The translations under genes were made by a program, and so were the position numbers. 64,000 nt of DNA from Kuafuiihalomonas sp050331295. GTDB lineage: Bacteria > Myxococcota > Kuafuiibacteriia > Kuafuiibacteriales > Kuafuiibacteriaceae. The notes under the pieces were generated by a model. The model searched no databases. It worked only from the letters and a program-made list of their open reading frames with translations, and was not told the origin of the DNA. The DNA lies in assembly GCA_050331295.1 (NCBI GenBank), contig JBHJGZ010000008.1:62001-126000 (forward strand), given 5' to 3'. The stretch's first letter is position 1, and every line of letters starts with the position of its first letter. Positions 8,413 to 18,256 of this stretch are shown piece by piece.

Positions 8413-10089
8413 TCACGGGTGTGCATGAAGTCTTTCACCGGTTCCCTCTGGAGTGACGCTGCGGGGTTCAGGGCGCTCCGTCGCCGAGCGCTCCGAATCG
8501 AGCCAAGGGTACGCCATCGGCCGCGCCGGCACGACCGGGTAGGCTCGAGGCCCTGCGGCCGTCGACCGCCAGCCGCGATCCGCAGGGGCATCGAGATGCG
8601 AAAGGCCGGTTCGATTCGTGGACGGAGTGGCTCCGGCAGGATACGCACCCACGGGCGCGGATTGAGGATAGGCTTTCGGCTCGTCTCCGTCGATCTTCCG
8701 GCCTTTTCCGGCCCATAGCTGAAATGCAGCCCAGAAGAGCGTGAAGAGCATGAGGCCTGCGGCGGCTCCGGTCAGGGTACGGGTCGTACCGCTTTGGTCG
8801 AGGACCGACGTCGCAGGCTTTCGACCACGCGAAGTCGGTGGCTGAGCGTTGGGAAGGGGAGCATTCATGGCCGAATGCGCAGGTCGAAATCGCGCCCTCG
8901 TTTCCCGAACTTGAACCGGCCTCGGACCACTGATCGGACGCGCGCGGGCTTCGCCGTTGAGCTCTCGGGGTCGGGGCATGGGAAGTGCGGCTTGCGTCTT
9001 GGCTTCGTCCGCTCCGGTTTCTTCCTTTTCGATCGAAGGCGTCGCGTTTCGAGGGTTCGGTGCGAGGGTGGTGGGTGTTTCTTCCGGCGGTACTGGCACG
9101 TCACCCTCGATCAGGTCGCTGGCGGAAATCGGTGCGAGAGGGAGCGGTCCCCAGGGTGCTGCGGGATCGGTCCGCGGGCCCTCGGTCGTCGCGCCTTTCC
9201 CTTCGACCGCAAGTCCCCACGCTTCAGCGAAGTTGGCCGCCGTCGCAAATCGACGTTGCGGATCCGGGTGGAATGCCGCCTCGAAGAAGGTGTCCAGCGT
9301 GGCCAGATCGGGCCGGAAAAGAGCCAGACGGATCCACTCGCCGTCCATGATCCTTCGGCCGACTGCGAATCGGGAGTTGGCCGCATCCCGCTCCGTGGCC
9401 CCGATGGCAAGGGGGCGCCCGTCGTCGTCCCGAAGCCAAGGGCGCCGAAGGGTGATGAGCTCGTACAGAATCGTGGCGAGGCTGAACAGGTCGGATACGG
9501 GCTGAACCGGAATCCCCCTCGATTGCTCGGGAGATGAGTAGACCAGGGTCCCCAGCATTCGCCCGGCCGTCGTCGCGCTGCCCACGTCGACGTCCCGGAG
9601 CTTGGCGACCCCGAAATCCAAGATGGTGACATGACGCAGGGCTCCATCCCCCACCATGATGTTGGCCGGCTTGAGATCTCGGTGAATGACGCCGACGCCG
9701 TGGCAATAGTCCAAGGCCGAAGCGACCTGTTGGACGAAGGAGGTCAGATGCGTCGGCTCGAACGGGCCCCGACCGACGGCTCGCTCCAGGACCACATCTC
9801 GAAGGGAAGGCCCTTCGACCAAGTCGACCCGAAGAAAGACGTAGCCTTGGTCCTCTACCAACCCTCGGGCCGTCACGATGTGGGGATGCTGCAGATAACG
9901 GAGGACCGTGGCCTCCCGCTCGAAGCGCGTTTTGCTGCACTCGCCTCGGGCGTGCAGCATCTTGAGCACGGTGGGACGACCGCTTCTGTGGTCGTGGGCC
10001 ATCCAGGCAGTGGCTTGACCCCCTGACCCAAGAGGCCGCACGAGTCGGTAACGACCGGAGACCCACCGGTCGGCGCGCAACGCAGGCAT
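8413..10089 (-). CDS. Transmembrane Ser/Thr protein kinase
   Basis: The 558-residue protein has an N-terminal Hanks-type kinase domain: glycine loop GSGGQATA (21-28), ATP-binding Lys43 in VLKM, catalytic loop HRDLKPAN (136-143), DFG (158-160) and SPE (186-188). All catalytic residues are present. A long proline-rich, low-complexity linker follows, then one membrane helix around residues 440-462 (AAAGLMLFTLFWAAF). A ~95-residue basic, proline-rich extracytoplasmic tail lacks any PASTA or PEGA domain. It phosphorylates Ser/Thr on unknown partners at the inner membrane. It is the first gene of the leftward operon leading to the PEGA-type protein and two lipoproteins, and is divergent from another kinase. 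Confidence 0.93.
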   Translation of the reverse strand: MPALRADRWVSGRYRLVRPLGSGGQATAWMAHDHRSGRPTVLKMLHARGECSKTRFEREATVLRYLQHPHIVTARGLVEDQGYVFLRVDLVEGPSLRDVVLERAVGRGPFEPTHLTSFVQQVASALDYCHGVGVIHRDLKPANIMVGDGALRHVTILDFGVAKLRDVDVGSATTAGRMLGTLVYSSPEQSRGIPVQPVSDLFSLATILYELITLRRPWLRDDDGRPLAIGATERDAANSRFAVGRRIMDGEWIRLALFRPDLATLDTFFEAAFHPDPQRRFATAANFAEAWGLAVEGKGATTEGPRTDPAAPWGPLPLAPISASDLIEGDVPVPPEETPTTLAPNPRNATPSIEKEETGADEAKTQAALPMPRPRELNGEARARPISGPRPVQVRETRARFRPAHSAMNAPLPNAQPPTSRGRKPATSVLDQSGTTRTLTGAAAGLMLFTLFWAAFQLWAGKGRKIDGDEPKAYPQSAPVGAYPAGATPSTNRTGLSHLDAPADRGWRSTAAGPRAYPVVPARPMAYPWLDSERSATERPEPRSVTPEGTGERLHAHP

Positions 10090-10185
10090 CTAGTCGGTCT
10101 ATAACGGAGCAAACGGACTTTCCTACGAGCTCGGCGCGGCGAAACGAATTTCCCGTCCACCGGGGTCGGCAGAAGACCTCCAACA

Positions 10186-11541
10186 GTGGTAGCCGACACG
10201 ACGGTGCTCTGCCCTGGGGACCGAATCGGGCCTTTTGTGCTGCAAGCTCGCTTGGGGACCGGCGGCATGGCGGAGGTCTGGCGCGTCAGTCATGGCGGTA
10301 AGACCGTGGCCCTCAAACTCCTCCTTCCGCAGTTCTCGGAAGACGACACGTTCCGCGACATGCTGGCCGATGAAGTCGCGATCCTGAGTCGGATTCGCCA
10401 CGAGAACATCGTCAGCGTAAACGGACTCCACAACATCGATGGCCGGATGGTGGTGGAGATGGCCTATGTGGAGGGACTCAACCTTCAGCAGCTGGCGGCG
10501 ACGGCGTCGCGGCATCGCCGCCGCATTCCCGTGCCGGCGGCTCTCTTCGTCGTCCACGAAGTTGCACGTGGCTTGGCCTACGCCCTCTCGATGGACCGAA
10601 ACTTGGTCCATCGAGATATTGCCCCCGCCAACATCATGCTGGACCGTGAGGGGCAGGTACGGGTCCTCGACTTCGGCGTGGCCCGCGCATCGGACCGCGC
10701 CACCTCCACGGCCATCGGCACCATCAAAGGTCGGCTCGACTACATGGCGCCGGAGCATGCGGCGGGCCGGGCGCTGACCGCTCAGGTCGACGTGTTTTCG
10801 CTCGGGGTCGTTCTTTGGGAGATGCTCGCGATGCGGCGGTTGTACGTAGGCGACGGAACCGTCGCGTCCGCGTTGCGTCGGTCGGCCGCGCCGTCCCTGC
10901 TTCAGCAAGCGGTTCTCGTTCATCCGGAGGTGACGAGCCTGGTCGCGCGCATGTTGGACTTCGACCCCGAAAAGAGGCCGCGGATGGGCGAGGTGGCGGA
11001 GCGGCTGAATGCGGTCTTGGGGGCGGAAGCCGGCAGCGCTCGCGACCGCCTGGCCGAAGAGGTGGTTCGTTACATTCCCATGGTTCGAAGGTCGACCGCC
11101 GTTCTTCCCGCTCCATCCAATCCGCACGACATTACCGAGGAAGATCCTCCGCCGCCGGAGGAGGTCACGGCCGGTCCAACGACTTCATCGAACCCGATCC
11201 TTCAGTTCGATCCTTGGTCGTCCGAAAGTGATGCCCGGCGGAGCGTCTGCGCGGGTGGTGAGCCCCTCCACTGGACGGCGAGCGGACGGCTGACCGGGTC
11301 CGCCCCAAAGCCCGAAGGCCGGCCGCATTGCATTGCGGATCCCGTACAAAGCCCGTGGTCGGCTCCCCTTCCGGTCCTTGCTCTCCGAGAAGGCGCGGGG
11401 GCTCGAAGGTCGCCCGCATGGCCGGAACCTCGAGGCTCCGAGGTCGCGGACGTGCTGCGTCGGCGTCTGAATCTGGCCTTGGTGGTGGTGGTGACCCAGG
11501 CCGCGCTCATCGCTGCTCTCCTGGTGTGGAAGTGGGGATGA
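10186..11541 (+). CDS. Tail-anchored Ser/Thr protein kinase
   Basis: The 451-residue protein (GTG start) has a kinase domain at residues ~15-280: GTGGMAEV (24-31), Lys44 in VALK, HRDIAPANI (142-150) and DFG (162-164), with MAPEHA as the APE motif. In the catalytic loop the Lys normally following HRDx is Ala, a variant resembling the HRDxSPxN loops common in myxobacterial kinases. The aspartates are intact, so activity is likely. A linker rich in Pro and acidic residues leads to a C-terminal anchor (ALVVVVTQAALIAALLVW) with only three residues beyond it, so nearly the whole protein is cytoplasmic. Unlike the divergent kinase, it has no extracellular sensor. Confidence 0.93.
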   Translation: MVADTTVLCPGDRIGPFVLQARLGTGGMAEVWRVSHGGKTVALKLLLPQFSEDDTFRDMLADEVAILSRIRHENIVSVNGLHNIDGRMVVEMAYVEGLNLQQLAATASRHRRRIPVPAALFVVHEVARGLAYALSMDRNLVHRDIAPANIMLDREGQVRVLDFGVARASDRATSTAIGTIKGRLDYMAPEHAAGRALTAQVDVFSLGVVLWEMLAMRRLYVGDGTVASALRRSAAPSLLQQAVLVHPEVTSLVARMLDFDPEKRPRMGEVAERLNAVLGAEAGSARDRLAEEVVRYIPMVRRSTAVLPAPSNPHDITEEDPPPPEEVTAGPTTSSNPILQFDPWSSESDARRSVCAGGEPLHWTASGRLTGSAPKPEGRPHCIADPVQSPWSAPLPVLALREGAGARRSPAWPEPRGSEVADVLRRRLNLALVVVVTQAALIAALLVWKWG

Positions 11542-11550
11542 TTCGTCGAT

Positions 11551-12072
11551 TCAGCGCCGGTTCGACCGTGCCTGCGGGCTCAGGTCCGTGACCATCCGAC
11601 CTCGACCGCGGGTCATCATTTGAACCGAGAGTTCGACGTCCTGACCCATCAGTCTTCGAAGCTTCCAGTCCGGCACGTCGGCGGAAGCCAGGATGGGCTC
11701 GTAGCGCCGGTCTTCGTAAACCGCCCGACCGTCCCGGATGGACGGTGGACGAGCCATGACCTGAAAACCGTACCGGCCCAGGAATGCTCCTGCGCCCGAC
11801 GGAATGGGCTGACTCACGTAGAGGGTGCCGTCCGAGAAGCCCTCGAGTCGAGCCTGCATCCGATGGGTGGCTCCGTCCGGCTGGGCGGCCCGCTCCTCGC
11901 GCATGCGAGTCGCCAATTTGCGCCGCTCCTTCCGGTTCTCCTTTACCTGGGCCTCAAAGGCTTCCAGGTCGAATTCGGTTTCGCTTTCCTCTTGCGCGTA
12001 GACGCCATGCGGCAAACCGCCCAGAAGGGCTCCAACCAAGAGAATTCGCTTCAAACACTTCATGGGTTTCAA
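11551..12072 (-). CDS. Secreted protein of unknown function, pilY1 partner
   Basis: The 173-residue protein has a Sec signal (basic MKPMKCLKR, hydrophobic ILLVGALLGG, cut after VYA). The first ~50 mature residues are highly charged and helical (FEAQVKENRKERRKLATRMREE), probably a short coiled coil. A compact domain follows (GTLYVSQPIPSGAGAFLG, DWKLRRLMGQDVEL). I recognise no family. It follows the pilY1 gene with a six-base gap, so the two are probably co-transcribed. A periplasmic helper or ligand of the PilY1 adhesin is a reasonable guess but is based only on position. The gene converges on the tail-anchored kinase. Confidence 0.7.
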   Translation of the reverse strand: MKPMKCLKRILLVGALLGGLPHGVYAQEESETEFDLEAFEAQVKENRKERRKLATRMREERAAQPDGATHRMQARLEGFSDGTLYVSQPIPSGAGAFLGRYGFQVMARPPSIRDGRAVYEDRRYEPILASADVPDWKLRRLMGQDVELSVQMMTRGRGRMVTDLSPQARSNRR

Positions 12073-12078
12073 ACCTCG

Positions 12079-15000
12079 TCAGATGCCTTTCGGCATATAC
12101 CAAAAGAGTGCCTGCACTCCGGCCGATGGTTGGTCGAGCAAGTCGGCGCGCCCTTCGATTCCCGCCGAGACGATCGGGGCACCTTGTGGGGGAGTGAGTA
12201 CAAAGAAGTTTCCGCCGATGGATCCGCGGTCTCCGTTGTGAGCCGCAACCCGCTGGTCCATGTAGGCGTTGCCGGTCATGGGGTCCGTGCTGGTTCGGTC
12301 TTGGTTGGCGGGAGCTGGTTCGGCCGTGCAATGCGTGACGGCATAGGCGGTGTCGCGGCCGATGGCCGCCTCACAGGAGGTCGACTCGGTCAAAGGCCGG
12401 AAGCTCTTGAAGAAGGTGATGCCATCCACCGTCAGTGGGTCACGGAGCATGCGTTCGTTGTCCAGTAGCGCGAAGAAGTAGCCTCGATAGTTGGACGTGT
12501 TGATGTCGGCCCGGAACGTGTCGGTGACGTCGGTCAGACACGCTCCATCGCAGCTTCCATTGGCGACGAGGACGGTCTGGGGACCACTGCCGGTGTCCAC
12601 CAGCCGTGATTCGGAGGGCCCTCCCTCCTCGAGTCGGATCGGATTCGGAAGTGAGGACACGGTGAATCCATCGTCGAAGATGGTGCCGATCACGTCACGT
12701 CCTGGGTAGTGCTCGGTGGCGATCTCTGCACCCTCCAGGTCGTCGATGGCGGCGGGTCGATGGAGATTGCCGCTTCCGAAGCTGACGCCGATGGATCGTC
12801 CGCCCCGACATCCGGTGACGAAGATGTCGACTGGACGATCGATCCGACGCACGCTTCGCGACTCCACGGTTCCCGCGGCCACCGCGGACGGGTCGAGCCG
12901 TTCGTTCAGTTCGAGGATTTTGATTGCCTCCCATCGGCCTCCGTTATCCGGCGTGTACACCTTCCATAGCTGGCCGCAGATGTCGCCGAAGTAGAATGCC
13001 CGAGTGGTCCCGCCCTCGATGTACGGCGTCGGCGGTGCGCTGATGGGACAGACCATGTCCTGAAGGTCTGGGAAGTCGGAGGCGTCGATGCAGCGTCCCG
13101 ATTCCACGCCGGACCCGCTGCAGTCACGGGTCACCAGGAGCAGCTCCGGCCCGGGGACATACTTGCTCTGAAAGGCTCGGCTCGGTTCCAAGAGGGCCTC
13201 GATTTCCAATACGGCCAAGAAAGGCCGATGACCCGACGTGGACAGCGTTGGCCGGCGCCTCACGTTGACGCCCAGCAGTTGGGCACCACGCGCGTTTCCG
13301 GTCTGCGTCTCACCGTCGGTCTCGAAGCGAATGCCAAAGACCACGCCTTGTCCGCCAGGTCCGTTTTCGTTGGTGAAGAAGTCGATCGTCTTCGGGGTGT
13401 TCGTATTGTCGGCACTGGTGAGCTCGACCAGCACGTTGCCCAGGGTGTCCTCGATGAGGATGCGGTCACCCGTTTCCAGGTCGATGAAGCCGAATCGAGC
13501 CCCGGTGACCGCTTGCACCTCGGGATCGAGTTTCAAGACGATGGAGTAGAGGGCGGAATACGGCGGTTGAGGATTACCGAGGTACGATCCGGTGAAGCCG
13601 AACTCGTATGAATAGAGGGACTCGTCAGTCGGGTTCGCCAGGTCGAACGCCGCGAGTCGCGGATCGGGAGGGTTACAAAACAGGTTCGACGAAGCATCGG
13701 TGAGAATGGTCGCGCAATCCACGAACTCGCTTTCGGTCGGAGGAAACTCGAAATCCCCGCTGAAGCCCGAATAGTCGTGTTCAGGGCGAGCGGCTTCCCA
13801 GTCGGAGCCAGACGTGAAGGCCATGTACGTCTGTCGATCGGTGGCGCCGAACCGCCCCAAGCCGATCACCGGAGCGGCCAAGGTCGACCGCATGTCCTGT
13901 GTCCAGTTCGTCAGCGTACGTCCTACCGAATAGATGGGATTCAGCGAGCCGCTGGGAGCACCGTCCGGGTTCGACGTCGGGACCGGCGGGGTACTGACGT
14001 CCAGCAGATAGTAGGCGGCACCTCCGTGACCGAGGCCGGTGATGTACAGAGCCGTCTCCGACGAGTCGATGACCTGATCTTGGTCTTCGTCTGCGTGGTA
14101 GAGAAACGACCCGCCATCGATGGTGGGCAAGCGCCGATAGTCGAGGGTAGGCTGCGTCAAGATGGCGGACAACGGGCGGGGCGCGATGGCGCCCTGCTGC
14201 CAGAGGTCACCCGGAATGAGCCCGAAAATCTCTTTGCCGCTTTGGCTTTCGACGAAGTGGATGGTGGCATTGTTCGTGCCGACGGCCACCAAGCATTGTC
14301 CGGACGTGCAGTCGTCGTCATACCGGAGGAGGGCGGTTCCGCTGTTGACCACCGCGCCCATCGGCCACGGACTGAATGCCCCGGGAAGGCGCGTGGAGCA
14401 ATCGAAGGTCCCAGTCTGGTTGTCGCCAAAGGGAACCTTCGGATCGAAACCGTGAATGAGCGCCATCACCCGCGCGGCTTCGCACTCCGCCATCGCGAGA
14501 TCCGCGGGGTCGATCTCGAACGGGGTCACGCGCGTGTAGTCGAACTCTCCCGGAATCCACGTATGGAGATTTCGTTGCTTCCAGATCGCTGGGGTCGGAT
14601 CTGGGATCGCTGCGTTGGGTCCGACCAGGGTCCCTCCGAAACGGTCTTCATAGATCCGCTGGGCGGCGCCGCCCACGGTGGCGTTGTCCAGTGGAGCATC
14701 CTGAACGAACTGGTCTTCGGCATCGTCGTTGGTGAGTAGACTCTTTCCACCGTCCAACGGGTTTCCGACGAACAGGCACTCCTGCTCGGTGAGGTCGTAG
14801 GTGTTGTCGGCGAAACGCGGCGGAAGAATGCAGGCGCGTTTCAGGTTGCCTGGCCAGAAGTCCAGAGCGGCCGGCTTGAAGGACGAAATGTAGGCGTCGT
14901 TTCCGCTGAAGAGACCGTCATTGGACACCGAGCCGGCACCGAAGTTCACCACGTCGCGGGAGACGATGCTTTCGAGGATCTGACCGAACGCGTTGGTGAG

Positions 15001-15897
15001 GTCCACGATGTCTTGGGCTTCCACATAGAAGCCTTCGCCATGGGCCATGGCGCTCAGCGTGTCTGCGTTGAAGTTGTTCGGGTTGCCGAAGCCGATGGCA
15101 AAGGTATCGAAGTTTTGGGTTCCGGGGATCTCGCAAAGGTTGTCGCCTTCGGCCAGGTAAGCCGCGCCGTCCCCGGGGTGGTTTTGTCGAGCGTTGGCGG
15201 TGGTCCCATCACAGCGCTGGTTGAAGGTCTGGTCGCCACCGGAGTTCGGGTTACCGTCGCCGAGGGCGACGACGTAGAACCGGTCGCAGATGCGCGGGTC
15301 ATCTTCGCCGACGGTGGAAGTATCCGTGTCGCCGATGTCGACGGTGGTGTCCAAGCCGACGAGGTCGTCGAGGGTCGGTTCGGGGGGCGGCGGGACGAAG
15401 GCCGTATCGAAGACGCTCTTCATGTGGGACGCCGCGAGGTTCAAGCCCCTGGTCATGGGTGTATTGCCGCACGCCTTGATGCCGGGGCTGGAGAGGTTGC
15501 AGTCGTCGTCCTGCGGACCTCGAACCGCGTTGTTCAAGGTATCGATATCGGCGGTGAAGTCCTGAATCAGTCGGATGGTCCCGCCGAATCCGTAGATGGC
15601 GAATTCCACGTCGCCGGCGAACAGGTCGAAGACGCCATCTTCCCCCGTGCACCCCGAGAGGGCCGCCTTGAGCTGGTCCTGCTTGCTGTCCACTTCGTAG
15701 GGCACGATGGGGCACTGAAAGTTCAGGTTGTCGTTGTCCATGGAGCCCGACTCGTCCACGAGCAGCATCACCTTGGCTTTGCCGCCCTGGCTCACCAAAT
15801 GGTCCGTGTCCATCGGCAGCGCTGAGGCTGCGATCTCTTCGGGGGTCAGTTCCTGGCCGAAAGCCAGCGTAATACTCAAGATGACAGCAAGGTTCAT
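12079..15897 (-). CDS. pilY1: PilY1-like type IV pilus tip adhesin/assembly protein
   Basis: The 1272-residue protein has a short signal peptide. A von Willebrand A domain begins at about residue 40, with the MIDAS motif DESGSMD (Asp48-x-Ser50-x-Ser52). Its C-terminal half has the PilY1 beta-propeller hallmarks: an acidic Ca-binding-like loop DEDQDQVID near residue 603 followed by LGHGGAAYYLLDV, the usual GGLGAGGRGYYALDV-type blade. PilY1 caps the pilus, antagonises retraction and mediates surface sensing or adhesion, and is exported with the minor pilins. Here it is about 8 kb from the pilV-W-X-fimT operon on the same strand, with kinase and lipoprotein genes between. A GGAG ribosome site precedes the ATG. 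Confidence 0.92.
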   Translation of the reverse strand: MNLAVILSITLAFGQELTPEEIAASALPMDTDHLVSQGGKAKVMLLVDESGSMDNDNLNFQCPIVPYEVDSKQDQLKAALSGCTGEDGVFDLFAGDVEFAIYGFGGTIRLIQDFTADIDTLNNAVRGPQDDDCNLSSPGIKACGNTPMTRGLNLAASHMKSVFDTAFVPPPPEPTLDDLVGLDTTVDIGDTDTSTVGEDDPRICDRFYVVALGDGNPNSGGDQTFNQRCDGTTANARQNHPGDGAAYLAEGDNLCEIPGTQNFDTFAIGFGNPNNFNADTLSAMAHGEGFYVEAQDIVDLTNAFGQILESIVSRDVVNFGAGSVSNDGLFSGNDAYISSFKPAALDFWPGNLKRACILPPRFADNTYDLTEQECLFVGNPLDGGKSLLTNDDAEDQFVQDAPLDNATVGGAAQRIYEDRFGGTLVGPNAAIPDPTPAIWKQRNLHTWIPGEFDYTRVTPFEIDPADLAMAECEAARVMALIHGFDPKVPFGDNQTGTFDCSTRLPGAFSPWPMGAVVNSGTALLRYDDDCTSGQCLVAVGTNNATIHFVESQSGKEIFGLIPGDLWQQGAIAPRPLSAILTQPTLDYRRLPTIDGGSFLYHADEDQDQVIDSSETALYITGLGHGGAAYYLLDVSTPPVPTSNPDGAPSGSLNPIYSVGRTLTNWTQDMRSTLAAPVIGLGRFGATDRQTYMAFTSGSDWEAARPEHDYSGFSGDFEFPPTESEFVDCATILTDASSNLFCNPPDPRLAAFDLANPTDESLYSYEFGFTGSYLGNPQPPYSALYSIVLKLDPEVQAVTGARFGFIDLETGDRILIEDTLGNVLVELTSADNTNTPKTIDFFTNENGPGGQGVVFGIRFETDGETQTGNARGAQLLGVNVRRRPTLSTSGHRPFLAVLEIEALLEPSRAFQSKYVPGPELLLVTRDCSGSGVESGRCIDASDFPDLQDMVCPISAPPTPYIEGGTTRAFYFGDICGQLWKVYTPDNGGRWEAIKILELNERLDPSAVAAGTVESRSVRRIDRPVDIFVTGCRGGRSIGVSFGSGNLHRPAAIDDLEGAEIATEHYPGRDVIGTIFDDGFTVSSLPNPIRLEEGGPSESRLVDTGSGPQTVLVANGSCDGACLTDVTDTFRADINTSNYRGYFFALLDNERMLRDPLTVDGITFFKSFRPLTESTSCEAAIGRDTAYAVTHCTAEPAPANQDRTSTDPMTGNAYMDQRVAAHNGDRGSIGGNFFVLTPPQGAPIVSAGIEGRADLLDQPSAGVQALFWYMPKGI

Positions 15898-16078
15898 GCG
15901 TCGCGGCTCCTCCCACTCTTTGGGTCGACGAAAAGCTTCTGCACGAGTCGTGCCCGGATCGATAGCAGCGTCTTCAGCGTCAACCGCGAAGGACCTGTCG
16001 CCGAGCCCGCAAAGGTCTGCGGGTGCGGAACTCGAGCCGTGATGGATCCTGAACGCATCATCAGGTAATTCGTAGCCG

Positions 16079-18184
16079 GTGAAGCAGATCGAGCTCGGAC
16101 TGGATGTGGAGGCGGACCTCCGCCGACACCGTCGGGTACTGGGGCGCGACGATCCGTGGTTCGGCCGCTATCAGGTCGAGACCCAATCGGGGCTTGTGAC
16201 GGTGCGCGTGGGCCATCGCGCGGAAGCAGACCACGCCATCGTGGACTGGCGGGATGTGGCCTCGCAGCCACTTTTCGACGCGAACCTGGGCGATGCGGTG
16301 GAGGTCGACCTCGGCCACCGCCAGGTTCAGGGACGCCTGCACAGTCGGGCCCGAGTGGACCTCGGGCCGGATCGGCAGCATCAAGAAGAGCTCTTTGCCG
16401 TCTCGGGCCCTGTTCCTGGTGACCCGTCCGGGGAGGAGGCGATGCCTCCGGAGCCTCGATCCGATCGGGAACCCGGTCCATCTGGGCCGCGATGGCTCGT
16501 CGGGCCGGCACAAGGACTGCCGGACGTTCTGGGCCTGCTGACGCCGGCGCAGTACCGCCTCATCACCTCCACGCGAGATCGACCGGTGATCCTTCGAGGC
16601 CGAGCCGGTTCCGGCAAGACGACGGTCGGCCTCTATCGCGTGGCCTATCTGGCTTATCCGGACCACGCCTCGGACCGCCCGCCCCTCGATCCCGAGCGGG
16701 TGATGGTGGTGATGTTCAACCGAGCGCTGAGCGCCTACGTCCGGTCGCTCTTGGAACCGCTCGGGCTCGGGGCGGCCAGCATCGACACCTTTCACGGCTG
16801 GGCTTTCGGATCCATTCAAAAGATCTGCGGAGCCCATCGAGTGGTGACCGAGCCCCACGAAGGGGGAGAGGAAGCCGCGCGGGTCAAGCGCCATCCGGGC
16901 ATCCTGAACGCCATCGAGGCCTTCGTAGCCCGGCAACGGGGGCGGTCGCGGCAATGGCTCGAGCCTCATTTGCGGGCGTACGGTGCGTTGGACGTGCTGG
17001 AGCAGCTGGACGCCGAGGTGGGACCGTTGGTGACATCCCTCGTCAGAGTGCTCCACCGCGTCCGCCTTCTGCGGGACCGGGCCCGCGGTGGCGAGCACCA
17101 AAGACTCGAACAGGTGGTCCGGATCCTGGAGCAGGCCCACCATCGGCTGACGCAGTACCCGCAGGAGCTCAAGGCGCTGATGACGGACCGGCCGCTTCTT
17201 CAGGCCCATTTGGACGGCATCCCGCCCTGGGATATCGACAGCGCGGCGCGATTTCAGACGTGGCTCCAGGCGGAGTCTCGCCTCACCTTTGAAGACTTCG
17301 CCGTCTTGCTTCGACTGATGCAGGAGAAAAATGGGGGGCTTCCGGATCCGGACCACCCGGGTCGGGTGCTCTGGTTCGAGCACCTCATGGTGGATGAAGC
17401 CCAGGATTTCGGGCCGGTCGAGCTGGACGTCTTGTTCCGGACGGTGCGTCAGCCCGCCGACCTCACGTTGGTGGGAGACAGCAACCAGAAGATCGTGCCG
17501 GACGCGGACTTCATCGGCTGGTCCGCGGTGGCCAAGCGGCTGGGATTGGACAGAGCGGCGGTTGCGCAACTGGAGATTGGCCATCGATGTACAGAGCCCA
17601 TCATGGCGTTGGCCGACCACGTGTTGACCGGTACGGTGACCCGCCCGAGGGCGGGTCGCGAGGGGCCCTTGCCCACGCTGGACCCGGTGGATTCGGACGA
17701 GGACGAGGTCCGGGTTCTCGCAGACCGAATCCGACGTCGCTCGACCGAGTGTCCGGCTGCCCACCTGTGCGTTGTCACGCGGCACCGCGAGGCGGCGGAG
17801 GCCCTGGCGACGTCTTTGGGGGAGGCCCTCCAATCCGGCGGCGGGCGCGCCGGCGGGCCGGACATCCCGGTACGGTGGGGCCACAACAGGTCATTCGTAT
17901 TCGCGCCCGGGGTGACGGTCACCAACGTGCGTCAGCTCAAAGGGCTCGAGTTCGACACGGTCTTCGTGGTTCGTCCGGACGTCGATGCCTATCCCGACAC
18001 GCCCGAGAGTCGTCGCTTGCTGTACACGATGCTGACGCGCGCGCAAAACCGCCTTCATCTCGTGACGCGATCCGAAGTCTCTCCGATCCTCCAGCCCGCC
18101 GTTGACGCGGGCCAACTCGAGGTCACGCGGGAGCGGCTGGTTCGTCCGGTCGCGTTCCGGGCGGACGAGGACCTTCCGTTTTAG
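16079..18184 (+). CDS. UvrD-like superfamily 1 helicase, HelD-related
   Basis: The 701-residue protein (GTG start right after an in-frame stop) carries SF1 motifs: Walker A GRAGSGKTT (~177-185), DEAQD (~439-443), GDSNQK, QLKGLEFD (~617-624) and a C-terminal LLYTMLTRAQNRLHLV. The N-terminal ~100 residues match the HelD-specific segment WFGRYQV...IVDWRDVASQPLF (HelD proteins have a GRI...DWRAP...FY pattern). The sequence after Walker A, VGLYRVAYLAYP, matches the HelD form VALHRAAYLLY. HelD releases stalled RNA polymerase from DNA. The long N-terminal coiled coil of Bacillus HelD is missing, so this is a shorter relative. It is divergent from pilY1. Confidence 0.85.
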   Translation: MKQIELGLDVEADLRRHRRVLGRDDPWFGRYQVETQSGLVTVRVGHRAEADHAIVDWRDVASQPLFDANLGDAVEVDLGHRQVQGRLHSRARVDLGPDRQHQEELFAVSGPVPGDPSGEEAMPPEPRSDREPGPSGPRWLVGPAQGLPDVLGLLTPAQYRLITSTRDRPVILRGRAGSGKTTVGLYRVAYLAYPDHASDRPPLDPERVMVVMFNRALSAYVRSLLEPLGLGAASIDTFHGWAFGSIQKICGAHRVVTEPHEGGEEAARVKRHPGILNAIEAFVARQRGRSRQWLEPHLRAYGALDVLEQLDAEVGPLVTSLVRVLHRVRLLRDRARGGEHQRLEQVVRILEQAHHRLTQYPQELKALMTDRPLLQAHLDGIPPWDIDSAARFQTWLQAESRLTFEDFAVLLRLMQEKNGGLPDPDHPGRVLWFEHLMVDEAQDFGPVELDVLFRTVRQPADLTLVGDSNQKIVPDADFIGWSAVAKRLGLDRAAVAQLEIGHRCTEPIMALADHVLTGTVTRPRAGREGPLPTLDPVDSDEDEVRVLADRIRRRSTECPAAHLCVVTRHREAAEALATSLGEALQSGGGRAGGPDIPVRWGHNRSFVFAPGVTVTNVRQLKGLEFDTVFVVRPDVDAYPDTPESRRLLYTMLTRAQNRLHLVTRSEVSPILQPAVDAGQLEVTRERLVRPVAFRADEDLPF

Positions 18185-18256
18185 GGTTGCGGTGGAAAAC
18201 CGCGCGCTCTCACCAGCGACTTGACTCCGGGGCGAGCTCACGGCCGAGGTCGCGGC

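Noticed and set aside
16061..17884. Very long open frame antisense to the helicase gene
   Set aside because: The sense frame has every SF1 helicase motif. The antisense product is low-complexity Arg/Pro/His-rich, as expected from high-GC third positions.
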